Assembly: GCA_021495925.1 (NCBI GenBank)
Contig: JAKEKT010000117.1
Span: 1-64,000, forward strand
Length of the DNA: 64,000 bases
Source: Diplodia intermedia
Lineage: Eukaryota; Ascomycota; Dothideomycetes; Botryosphaeriales; Botryosphaeriaceae
Direction: 5' to 3'
Shown: one piece after another, positions 13,301 to 23,430 of the stretch
How the letters are laid out: every line of letters starts with the position of its first letter
Numbering within the stretch: position 1 is the first letter of the stretch
Notes under the pieces: generated by a model
Database searches by the model: none
What the model saw: the letters and a program-made list of their open reading frames with translations, nothing else
What the model was told of the DNA's origin: nothing
Translations under genes and position numbers: made by a program

Positions 13301-16300
13301 CCCTCAGACCGCCGTTTTATCGTCACCTTGAACGCAGCACGCAACTCGGCTCATTCGGTGTTTAATCGCTAATATGTTTTTGGTCATCATTGGGCGAGAT
13401 TGTGTCAAAAACTTGGACAGAAACAGAAAGGCACTTTCCTTGTGTAACCCCGCGGTTAAAGAAACATTCTTGAAGAGTTGAGGTGCGGTGCCCAGATAGT
13501 TGCATTGATGCTCTTTGGCGCATGGGCAGCGGTCGCTCGTAGCCTCCTATCGTCAGTTTGTAAAATTAGCACGGATTCTGACATGAATCTTTCGAGTTGG
13601 GATGGGTTTGCATGTCAATCAGACTGGGGGCCTCAGTGGCCTGCCGTTCCCATGTTATTCTCATACGCTCTGCGTTCAAAGTTTAATCTCTGATTGAAAG
13701 TGATTGTTCATCATGACGGTCGTGGGGTATGGGCTCCGAGCAACAGGTGAACTTTCCTTTGAGAGGATCTCATCGCGGGGGCTCAGAGAAGAAGACACTG
13801 ATGAAGGAGGATCGAAGATCATGCATGCGAAGCGGGGCCGGGTCTTACTGTAAGGATGTTAGTACGGAAGCAAAGATGCGTAGAGGCCGGGTGAGCTGGA
13901 CGACTTACGATTGAAGATGGCGCGATCCAATCGCAAAACGCACCAGCGGGCTCACCGCATGGGATAGCAGTGAGCACCAAGCCGCATCTTCTGGTGTGGG
14001 AGTCGCAGAGCCGCTGGGGTGTGGCGTCAACGAGGCCGGCAAGGGTGAGGGGAGTGAGACCAACGAGAACTTACACGAGGACATGCGATCGTGTCTAAAG
14101 CGCACCACCGCTGGTGTTGGGTCGCTGAAGGAGGACATCGCGCTGGCTGGGTTAGCAGCGTCGCGTCGCGTCGCGCGCGCGCTGTCTGCCTGCTAGCTTA
14201 GGTCGCAAGGACTGGAGCTGTCAGACAGCGCTCGCTATGGGCAAGGGCGAGCTCGCTGCAGCGCAGAGGACAGGGAGAAGCATGGTCTTCAAAGAACAGT
14301 GTGTGAGAGAGGACAGATCTGGTGTGAACGAAGGAGGAGGAGGGATGGTCGAGGGCAAGGAGGACGGCGGGCGAGCGACAGCAATATCTCGCCCGCCCAC
14401 ACGCTATGCCTAAAAGGGACCCGCGCAAACAAAAGGGAGCAGGTTGCGGAAGGCACGACCCGGCTGCACCTGCAGTATGCTTGGCTCACTGCCGCCGGCA
14501 CGCTGGACAGCGGCCGCCGACCGCGCGCAGCGATGCGGCAGACGCTGTTGCCCATGCGCGCCGCGCAGCATCTGCTACCTCACTTGACGCTGTTCACTGA
14601 TCTATTTGCGCCAGTGGCCCAGCTCAGACGTGACCGCAACGCCATGTCCGCGCGCACAGCCCTAATTCCTGTGATTTCACCCAAGCTGGTCTTACAGCCT
14701 TCGGACTCTGCTGCCTCGCACTTTCCTTTTCTTCAAGAGCACAGCATCTCAGCCAGCCCACCGGTCTCAAGTTGTCAAGGCTCAGCACGAAGTGAGATCC
14801 CATACGAGGTAACTCCAGCCCCACTGATCCTTACTGGAATCCAAAAGAACGCCCGCATCTTTTAGGTCGTCTCCACAGCGGGTGCTGATGAAAGAAATTG
14901 ACTCTGCCCTCTGGGCCCCATGGACGATGTTACCTACCGCTCTTCCTACGTGAACCGTCAAATCAAATGTCCGGATGAAGGAGCGACTTTGTCAAACGCA
15001 CAATTACGTCCATATATTGAACTATACTACCCATGAACTATCTGTGAGGGGGCCGATTTCTTTTGCCGCCCGCTGTGTCTCTGCCGCACTTACATCGACA
15101 AGCCACATCCAATAATCAGCATGCCTGGGGCTACGACAGGTGGCATGGGTAGTCGAATCATCTACCCGATTGGTTCAACAACACGGCTATGATTGGGAAG
15201 TTCATTCGAGAGCCTCGACTCCTTCGGTCTTGTTGCAGCACCGGGCGAACCGACATTGTGTCGAGACTTGCCCACACAGGTCAGACCGTTCCGCACACAA
15301 TGCTTATCTGAGTAGCCTGCCACGCCCGAAGCGAACAAAATCTATATTATTTTAGCCCAAGGAAGCCGAAATGCCCAAAGCACTGCCGATACGCAATACC
15401 TGTGGTCGGAGAGATGGTATGACCCGTCCCGGTAAAGAAGCATTTTCAAAGGTTGCCGGCCGGTTGGTCTAGACGCGCACTTTAGGGGATCCAAGCTTGG
15501 GCAGACATATCAGAGAAGGGTAGACGCAAGGGCGTCACGGATATCCGCCCGCCACTAAGAGAGCAAAGAGTATGCCGTTCGCGGAAGCTGTGGCATGATC
15601 ACGATCAAGGACTTCCGCTTGGGTCGGACAGTGCTCAGTTTGGCTAGCATCACGCATAGCAAAACGAGAGGAGGCTTTCCTCAGTGGCCATCGCAGAAGA
15701 CTCAATGCGTTCCATTTTGGGCTACGATTACTTTGTCCGATTCCTATCAGCACACCAGTCATCTTACCCGTCGTCGGTCCCGTTGGTACTTGAGGCTGCC
15801 ATGGAAGAGAGCACTGATACATGCATAGAGATTTCGAGAGAGGCGCAGGAGGCTATGATGGGTTCTGAAGCCGACCAGGCTGCCGAACGAGGTCTGTCCG
15901 TCATAGGCCGGGTCTGTGCCTTGCTTCGCACTGAGGTTCGGTGGCCTAGTTGGACAGTATCCTCGACTGCACCAGGCAGATGCCTGTGCTAGTTTGGTCA
16001 GATATGTAGAACATAGGACTGAAAGGGGGTTCTCTGCACGTCATCTGGGTGAGCGGCATGCCATACGTACCTGACGAAGCTGTCTGTTGCGCTGCGCTGT
16101 GCTGGCATCATTGGCCACCAGCCTTCCCGCCGCCCGAATAACGGACGCGCTGCAGGAAAGGCTCATTAGGTAGCAGCCTAGCGATTCCTGCGTGAGGATT
16201 TACGTTATGGTCAGCCGCTGACGCCCAATTCCTGAATATGACACAGCCGTCGCCCAGCGCACGCGCCTCACGAGCGCGCCTCCCCATCCTGCTGCGGTTC

Positions 16301-17880
16301 GTCATATGGTTGCCAGAGCCAGCCGGTCTAATCTCAGAATGCGGACCAGCCAAGCTTCGCCAAAGGGCCAGTGGTTGGTAGAGGTGTAGGGTTCCTGTGC
16401 CGTAACGGAAGCAACAGGCCACGGCAGATGACAGAAAGATTGAGCCATCTGAGCGCCGTTGACGATGTTTCCTGTCTCCGCACATGGATAGATGAATTCA
16501 ACATCCGGACCCAGATGCGAGTTCTCAACAAGTGCAGATGCGGCCGGGCCTTGGATCCAAGTACCTCTGAGTATGGTGCAATATCTCTGTGAGACAGGAC
16601 GGAGCAGGCCCTCTTCTATTCACGCATTGCATAGTGTGCCGCTTTCATGACATCCATCCAAACAACCTGCTGACTTGTGTGCACCTTCCTCGTATTTCCT
16701 CGCCCTCGTGGCAAATTCCAGGATCCACGCTCGCTGTGTAATCCTCAACACCGATGAAGGAACGACGCGGTGGGACGCCATGACTTCTTGATATGTGTAG
16801 CCGGACGGTAGGCAAACTGCCATCATCGGAGAGACTTGTATCGCGAAGGACCTTAGTGTAGCTCTGAAGCCTCGTGGCGGAGCTTTGTGGAGGCGTCGGG
16901 GCAGGCGTTTCCTGTAGCGATGTCCGTCAGTTGACGTTAAGAATCTCGATATTGTGCCAGTAAGATGTGCTAAACGTAAATTCCTAGCTCACAGCGTCAA
17001 TCGCAGCGCAAAAGATGCTGTTATGGTCCGACGCTGCCTCTGTATCCGATGAGTGTTGGCGAGAGAGCGTCAACCTGGGCAGTGCCCCAATGGCAAAAGG
17101 CGTAATCGACGGCGGTAACATTGCAGTGCCGTGGGCTTGCCAAAATGCAGCGTCTGCACGACTGGGGTGTTCGGCTCCTTGCTAGCGGCATTAATCACTT
17201 CAGACGTGTCCCTCAGCAATATCGGCGAGGAGGTGGCTGGAGCACAACTGTGGATGTTGACCTCAGTAGGGTTTGCTGTCTGTCCGCGCTGGAAAGTGAC
17301 TCACCATCGCTCGGAGGTCCGCTTTGTGGAAGGTTAGCAGCCCGATGGTGAAGTCCAGCATGCCGAAGGCTTCTTCTGGGCCGCTGAGGCGTTCCCAAAG
17401 GTTCAGAGGCGGCAAGCACCTTTGCAATCACCCGCCGGGCAGGTGGCTCTCCCTCAAACGCAGGCACGGTTCCGAAGATATCGTAGAAGGTGGCGCTCAG
17501 CGACGTTTGTGCAGGCAGTGGTGGCGGTCGCTTGCGGCGAACAGTTGTACCCTCCCACCTTGCAGGAGGTGGTCGCGCGTCGTGTCACTGTCGTGACTCA
17601 AGCTTTGTTGGTCCTCCAGCGGACGTCGAAGGCGTTTGTAGAGAAGTTGCGCCTTGTTCCAGGCCACTTGGTGGCTTTCGTTGCTCTTCAGCAGGTCAAG
17701 CAGCGCGTTCCCGGCGCGATAGACAGCGCGGTTGGCGTAAACGCTGTGTCACTTCCAGTGAGTTGCCACAACACAGCGCCAGTTACAATGAAGCCATCGT
17801 AGTGGCGCGACAAAGGCAAGAAAGGCGATCCTCAGCGATTGACGGACTAGGCATGTTATCGTAGCTCGAGCTCCGCCGTG
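10370..17880. other. gene-poor accessory tract, left part
   Basis: About 7.5 kb with no recognised gene on either strand. Base composition is visibly more AT-rich than the flanking genes and open frames are short. Minus-strand splice-like motifs recur (GTAAG or GTGAG near 14,070, 13,908, 12,741, 12,436 and 12,226, with plausible CAG acceptors). I could not join exons into a frame longer than about 50 residues. A small (GTCGC)n run lies at about 14,160-14,180. This may be decayed gene or repeat sequence, or one or more non-coding transcripts. Confidence 0.5.
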
Positions 17881-17900
17881 CGCAAGCGCGCGATACCCTC

Positions 17901-17972
17901 AGCGCGACAGCCAGCGCGACAGCCAGCACGACAGCCAGCACGACAGCCAGCGCGACAGCCAGCGCGACAGCG
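17901..17972. repeat. 12-bp minisatellite, six units
   Basis: Six head-to-tail copies of AGCGCGACAGCC, the third and fourth with G-to-A at the fourth base (AGCACGACAGCC). The array runs into a degenerate (CAGCGA)n tail up to about 17,995. It lies about 200 bases 3' of the U2 snRNA gene at 18,175-18,371. Confidence 0.9.
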
Positions 17973-18102
17973 ACAGCGACCGCAACCGCAAACACTTGCG
18001 CATGACTGAGCGCGACGGCGCGCCACACGCTCAACATCAGCAATCTCAGAGAGCCAAACCGTCACCAAGGGAGCTCCGCAGCGGACAAGGCTCACCAGCG
18101 GT

Positions 18103-18174
18103 CGCGAAGGCTCTCGCTCTTAATTTAATCTTCTTCCTCAAGGATCCGCTCAAGGCGGACCGCTCAACGAAAAA
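18103..18174 (-). promoter_or_regulatory. conserved 3' flank of U2 snRNA gene A
   Basis: Directly after the RNA the minus strand reads TCTTTTTCGTTGAGCG, then GCCTTGAGC, TCCTTGAGGAAGAAG and an A/T-rich TTAAATTAAGAG. The same order of blocks follows U2 copy B at 38,149-38,219. Conservation beyond the mature RNA suggests a 3'-end formation signal or simply a duplicated unit. Confidence 0.6.
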
Positions 18175-18371
18175 GAGTCGCGTCACCCAGAGGCAGTGCA
18201 ATACTGGGGACACTGTGGCCGGTGACATGAGCAAGCTCAGCGGCCACCAGCCGGTTTCCAAAAACAAGACTGATCCAGGGACGAAGGACCCCCCATAGGG
18301 GCCTTGTCGGATTTTACTCCGACTAGCGCTTGAGGCTACATTTGGATCTAAGCCCGAAGGCAAAGAGAGCT
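18175..18371 (-). ncRNA. U2: U2 spliceosomal snRNA, divergent copy A
   Basis: On the minus strand the sequence opens AGCTCTCTTTGCC and closes a 5' hairpin GCC-UUCG-GGC followed by UUAGAUC, the U2 signature. Next come the branch-recognition region (AAAUGUAGCC at about 18,342-18,333), a hairpin GUCGGA/UCCGAC, a GGCCCCUAUGGGGG hairpin, an Sm-like tract UUGUUUUUGGAAAC, and stem-loop IV. In stem-loop IV, CCCAG/CUGGG encloses UAUUGCACUGCCU, the loop bound by U2A'/U2B''. Length is about 197 nt, the usual size of U2. Compared with copy B at 38 kb, two stem IV pairs differ by compensatory changes, which argues for a functional RNA rather than a pseudogene. U2 pairs with the intron branch site in the spliceosome. 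The recognition element departs from GUAGUA. The 5' and 3' ends are estimates. Confidence 0.8.
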
Positions 18372-18407
18372 GAAGAAGAAAAGAGGAGCTGGGGGTCGAG
18401 GAGTCCG

Positions 18408-18420
18408 GGGGTTTTTATGG
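18408..18420 (-). promoter_or_regulatory. TATA-like promoter element of U2 copy A
   Basis: Minus strand CCATAAAAACCCCC lies about 40 bases upstream of the RNA start. Copy B has the near-identical ATATAAAAACCCCC at the matching distance. The spacer in both copies ends in a pyrimidine run TTTTCTTCTTC just before the RNA. Confidence 0.7.
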
Positions 18421-21400
18421 GCGGCCGGCGGGGGGGTGGCATGGGGCCGGAGTGGGGCCCATTGGCCTGACAACGGGGTGCGCTAGACCGGAAGAGGAGG
18501 GCTGGTGGTCGCGGGGGGCATCGCTCGCTTGGATTCGGCAGGAACGACGTCATGGGGGGCCCGCGGGGCCTGGGAGGAGTGGGTCACGGGCCAACTCCAG
18601 CTGCTGCTCAGGCAACCGCGGCAGGAGCAGCAAGGCGCAGTGCGTCACAGGTGCGGCATGGTTGCCATCACGGGCGGCCTTGGTGTGCACGCGGTGAGCC
18701 ACGGGCCAATCTCACGTCCGTCGGCGGCGGCAGGAACCTGTGGTCACTGCGCTGGCCTCTCTTCCCGTCGAGCCGGGGTCCACAACTCGGGTGGCTCACA
18801 CCTTTTTTCACAGAGTGAGGAGCCTGCGCTGCGGCTGAATGGCATTGGAGCGCGTTAGACAGGTATCCCCAACCCCCGCGGATCGCCGTAAGAAGAGTGT
18901 GCGACAGTAACAGTCTCCTCCAGCTTCGGCACGGCTCGACTACACCGCAGCATCACCAAAGTGATCGACTCTCTCTGTACATGTTCACCTGCGACAGCAG
19001 CCCCCGGCGAGTCTGCGCAGCGCACGAGAAAGCAAGGCCTGGAGGCGGCGGGCGGAGGGGAGAGCGTGTCAACCTTGTGAGTATGCCACAGCTCCTTGGC
19101 ACCCGCCAGTTTTTTTTTTCCCTGCTCAGTGACTAGAGTACACCTGAACGCCAACGTCAATCTGCGATGGCATGTCTCCACGATGCGACGCTGGACGCTT
19201 CAAACCCTTCTCGGAGCCATCTCCTCCATCCACTCGACACTCTCCGTAACCGCCTCGATGGAATGCCACGACTTTGTCAGAAGGATAAACTCACTGGCCT
19301 CCTCCTCTCCCGCTTCAGGTCAACGTCTTCCCTCAACAGCCACTCGCCAAAAAGAACTGCAACGCATGCCGCGCCGCCCCGATCACCGCCGCCATCTTCG
19401 TCCTCTTCCGCTCCACGCTATCGAACTGCGGCCCGGCCAGCCGTACCTTCATTAAGTTCCGTCGCAATCTTCTTCAAAAGTAGACCATGTACTCTGCTCT
19501 GTCCATCCGCTCGTCGTACGTCCCGACGATGCAGACGACGACGCTCAAGGGCGTTTCAGCCCCGTCAGTATGGACAAAGTCCAAGGTACTCGCGCTTTTA
19601 CACCCATTGACAGACTCAAACAACGCGCTACCTCAACTTCAACCCAATGCCTCCGAGACAGCGCTCTGCTGCCCGACCATACCCCTCTCGATCCTTGCTC
19701 CGCCGCGCTCGCTCCAGGCTCCGCAGACACTGTGCCGACCACGTCCTATCCTGAACACCGGCACCCACTCGCATCATTGAGGCGACTGCATGTCTCTCAA
19801 TGTAAAACTGACACCATGATGCTTCAACACAGTCTTATCGTCCCTCTTCGCCCTCCATATCCCCTTCGAGCGAGCCGATCCTCTTTCCCGCATATTCGCA
19901 CAGCTACGTCGCCTTTCGCGCCACCATCGCCATACTTTCCTCCGTACCATCATCGCCAACAGCCCTCGTCGGGGCGTCTGAGGCAACTCGATTGCGGTGG
20001 CAGTTTCACATCATGCAAGGAGGTGATGCGACGCAAGGGATGGAGCACACACGTGGCGGCTACCCAGCAAATCTCGGCTGTGCGATGAGCTTAACACAAC
20101 GTCCTTTCATCCCCTTCAAAGGCCCATGGCGTCCAAAGCCACGAGCTAGGAACACATACAGTATGTCCAAAACCATGTGGAAACGGATCTACTGGGTTGC
20201 AAATGTTGAAGTCGCTGTCCGCCGCCAAGATGAGCTGTTGCGCGAGTCCCCGCAGCATTCGCTCCGACCCCGGACTGCGAGAGGACCGTGATGTGTGATG
20301 GCTCTTGGCACATTCGCTCAAACAATCGATGGACTCTAAGTTGAGTGGCCCCAATCCGTCTCAGTTTGTATCACTACGTGGCTGCTTTCCTCGTCGCTCC
20401 AGAGGTGAAGAAAACCGTCAAGAGGCCGAGTTTCACGCAACGAACTCAACCATGTGCTCGTGTGCGCTGGACATCCGGGATAGCTTAGCGCGAGGCGATT
20501 GTTCATCCTCAGAAAGGCGCCAACCCGTCTCTCGTCTCCCATTCTGTCTCACGCCTCGTATGTATAATCAAACCGGCGGACCTCTGTTGGTCAGCGGACA
20601 ATTCCAACAACAGCCCACCCACATGCGACGCAAGCTAATAGAAAGAAGAAAGCGAACCCCAGGTCCGCGAGCGAAGACAGAGCATCCGTGCAACGAACGA
20701 ACGGTGGGGCGGAAAATCTGTGCGTAGGTAAACATCAGCACACCCCACCATTCCCAACAGCCACGAGAAGCCGGGTCTTACCTTCTCCCTCCTCTCTCCG
20801 CAAGAACCCCCTTCCTCCATCTGCGCCGTCTTACATCGTCTTGATAACTTCCACAGTCTGGTTGGCTGGTATATGTGCATCCGCCTGACTAGCAGGCAGC
20901 GAAAGCCGTTTCGAAGCGCTCTGATCATCCGGGCTCACGACCGTTGCCTTTGCCCCGCGCTTCTCTGGCGGCAAGGTTGGTCGATAGCAAACTCCTCCCT
21001 CTCGTGCGTGGATGCGATACGGGCATTGCCCTCAGCCTCATTGCTTGCATGGTGTTTTACCGGCCAGCTTGGAGGCTGGAGTGGACACTTGCCCATGAGA
21101 CGACGGGGCGGGCTTGGTGAGAGCGAGAAAAAGACATCGTGGGCTTAACTCGCGATTTTGCTTCGAGGTACCGTTGCCAATGGCTTAGAAATGGAGTTGC
21201 AGCCAGGCATGATATGATTTGAGAGCTCTTGCGTCCAGGACAGTGTGAATTGACCCACAGGACTGGATCTTGGCAGAGTCCTGGAATCATCGTGCCTGTT
21301 CGGGGGAGTTGATGGAAAGAGCGAGAAGCTACGCGCCACTCGCTTCCTGGCGATGGGGCTCGTCCGACCACAGAATTCAGCACCATTGGCCACGATAAAT

Positions 21401-22149
21401 TCCAATGCATGATGATTTGGACTTTTGATTTACACGTCGACATCTGAAAATGCTATCTCATGTCCCATCATCCCACCATTGCTGGTTCTGTCTTTGTCCT
21501 TCGGAGCCCCCGCCTTCAGCTTCTCCAAGTTGGGTCCCAACTTAACCGCGTCGATTCGCTCCTCACCTATGTCGCAACGTTGCTGCATCAACTCAGCATG
21601 GTCAAAATAGCGCGAGATAGGCGTCAGGCTGATCCCTCCCAAGTTGTGCAAGCCAAAACATCTTCAGAGCGGCATCCACATTCTCGCTCAGCATCTTTGA
21701 GGCTGCGTGCATGAAGGTCCCCTCCGCCTGCTCGGGAACATGCACCTCCCGTGCGAAGCGGAAGCTCGTCCTCTTCTGCTGCAAAGCAAAAAGCACAGCC
21801 GCTGCACTTAATGCAGTGCGCGGTAGACATCCCTTATATTGCAACATCTTCGACCTCCTGCTGTTCTTCCTTCGACCTCTGGAAAAGGGGAATCACCAAA
21901 ACCTTCGTCATAAAGGTCGTAGTCTACAGTCGTGAAGAAATCGTTTAAATGAGATCTGCAGCGCAAAATCAGTCATCTGTTGGCTCGCACCACGCAACGG
22001 GAAATTCATACCAGCAACGCTCACGGGTGGGCTCTTCCGCATCTTCGCGAGCTCGAGCGTTCCGATCCACCTCTCTGTCGGCCTCATCGAGGCTGGAGAG
22101 GGAGCAGAGGAGGTACGGGCAGCCTCGTTCGGCCTCGTCCGGCCTCGGA
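18421..22149. other. gene-poor accessory tract, middle part
   Basis: About 3.7 kb upstream of U2 copy A with no recognised gene. 18,420-18,850 is GC-rich and contains a short near-repeat (GGGTCACGGGCCAACTCC versus GAGCCACGGGCCAATCTC), probably promoter sequence. From 19 to 22 kb frames are short and pyrimidine-rich stretches dominate. At 21,604-21,632 the minus strand shares about 27 bases with the relic gene at 28,170 (CAGCCTGRCGCCTATCTCGC and onwards). Confidence 0.5.
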
Positions 22150-22325
22150 CTAACCGTCCTTCATACCACAGTAGGTACAGATGTCGCCCTCCATTGGAGT
22201 GAAAAGAGAGAAGCGAGTGACGCGGGCAGCCTTGTTCAGGAAGTCCGAGCGAGTGATCTTGCCGTCGCTGCTCTTGTTGGTGGCATTGCCGATAATGAGC
22301 TCGACAAGATCCAAAAGCGCAAAAG
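22150..22325 (-). pseudogene. orphan EF-hand fragment of mitochondrial aspartate/glutamate carrier
   Basis: Minus strand encodes about 50 residues including LDLVELIIGNATNKSSDGKI and TRSDFLNKAARVTRFSLFTP followed by MEGDI. This matches the calcium-binding EF-hand domain of fungal AGC1-type carriers just before the segment DILFHFAGL. Here the match stops, the frame turns to CTYCGMKDG and ends. No carrier repeats (the PX(D/E)XX(K/R) motif) follow within several kb. I infer a truncated duplicate or captured exon, not a working carrier. Confidence 0.6.
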
Positions 22326-22356
22326 TGTGTTAGGACGCTGAGTTTATGACTGGGTG
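22324..22356 (+). repeat. 33-bp dispersed repeat, copy 1
   Basis: AGTGTGTTAGGACGCTGAGT followed by TTATGACTG. A second copy starts at 23,151 with about 27 of 33 bases identical. Both copies sit at the edge of a coding relic, on its 5' (carrier) or 3' (dioxygenase-like) side, and on the minus strand read like an intron with a CCTAACAC branch site. Confidence 0.6.
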
Positions 22357-22775
22357 GGCCCAACTGTACTGGTACTTGTCAGTTTGTATTCTGCACATGG
22401 TTGTGGAAGGTCAATCTCGTACATGGGCGTACCCCCCGGGTTCCGCATTGCGCTGACACCAGGCAAGGAGCTTGAGGGCGTAGCAATCCGCGGAAGGCAG
22501 AGGCCCTCGGGCGTTTTGCCCTTAGTAATCGAGGTTTTCGTGCTGTTCTGGCTCCCGAAGATGGACAGGCGGGTCGAAGCTTCCCGAGTAGAGAATGTCA
22601 TAGGAGGAGCCTTGTTGCTGGAGAAGGCCGGACACGTTCTGTGGGCCGGATGCCGCTCTCGTCGCTGGACGACGCCTACCGGTGTAGGACTCGAGACTCG
22701 AAAGCAGACGGAATGGAGCCCAAGATTTTCGCCAGCTTCTTCACTCTTGGACGGACCGGGCAGACTGGGTTCCTT

Positions 22776-23430
22776 TTACTCGTACACCGTTAGCAAAGCC
22801 TTTTCTCGACAATTCTCTCCAGGACAGGGAGCGGCACTTGCCTTCTCGATCATTGCCGCGTCGACGGAGTCAATCCAAACCCGGATACGCATCATCCGGA
22901 CGCAGTATGCTCGGAGCTCCAGCAATGCATCTGTGAGAGTAGTCCGTCCGTACATGGAGCTGCGATACCAGAGGATTCGGGGGGTTGGGGACAGCGAACG
23001 GGGAGGGGGTATGACATTGTCACCGCTGTTAGGAGAGGACGAGCTCTCTGCAGACGACAGATCCACGGTCGTGACCGTTCCATATGATGATGAAGCTTCG
23101 TCGACGTCTTCCTCTTTTTGCTGTCCTTGTTGCCCTCTAAGGCTGTCAGGAGTGTGTTAGGATACTGCGGTTATGACTGTGCTGACAGGAGCGGTCGAGT
23201 TGTCCGCCGGCTGCGTACTTCCGCAAGAGCTGAGCACCGGGTCTTCACGCGGGAATGGCGAGCGAGGACGCAACGAGGACACGGCGGTGATACGCTCTTG
23301 TGCACCGAGAGCACGAAGGGCCTGGTGCGTGATGTAACGGCCCTGCAAGACGGCGACACAGCCTCGCGGAAGGATCGTTACCGAGTTCTCGGGCTTCGGC
23401 TCGAATCTCCCACCCTTTGTGAACACTTGT
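22776..23430 (-). pseudogene. dioxygenase-like gene fragment (relic)
   Basis: Minus strand 23,157-23,430 encodes about 85 residues, with core RGCVAVLQGRYITHQALRAL then GAQERITAVSSLRPRSP. This resembles the C-terminal half of a Pezizomycotina family of Fe(II)/2-oxoglutarate-oxygenase-like proteins, in which an HQALRA..ERI..V..FRPR pattern recurs. After an intron-like stretch (GTCATA...CTGACAG) the frame at 22,776-23,100 continues with a charged helical segment (TDALLELRAYCVRMMRIRVW) and then stops. No N-terminal exons could be joined upstream between 23.5 and 24.8 kb. I treat it as a partial or decayed gene. The family assignment is from memory and is tentative. Confidence 0.35.
23151..23183 (+). 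repeat. 33-bp dispersed repeat, copy 2
   Basis: AGTGTGTTAGGATACTGCGG followed by TTATGACTG, the partner of the copy at 22,324. It forms the intron-like junction between the two parts of the dioxygenase-like relic. Confidence 0.6.

Noticed and set aside
18175..18371. U12 snRNA as the identity of copy A
   Set aside because: It has the U2 5' hairpin with UUAGAUC and the U2 stem-loop IV loop, and lacks the U12 start. No AT-AC introns were seen in the window.
22776..23066. HET-domain relic suggested by RVWIDS preceded by TLTDALLELRA
   Set aside because: Only a short match to the WIDS..C.NQ block. No ALSY.WG segment precedes it, and the preceding exon looks like an oxygenase-type protein instead.
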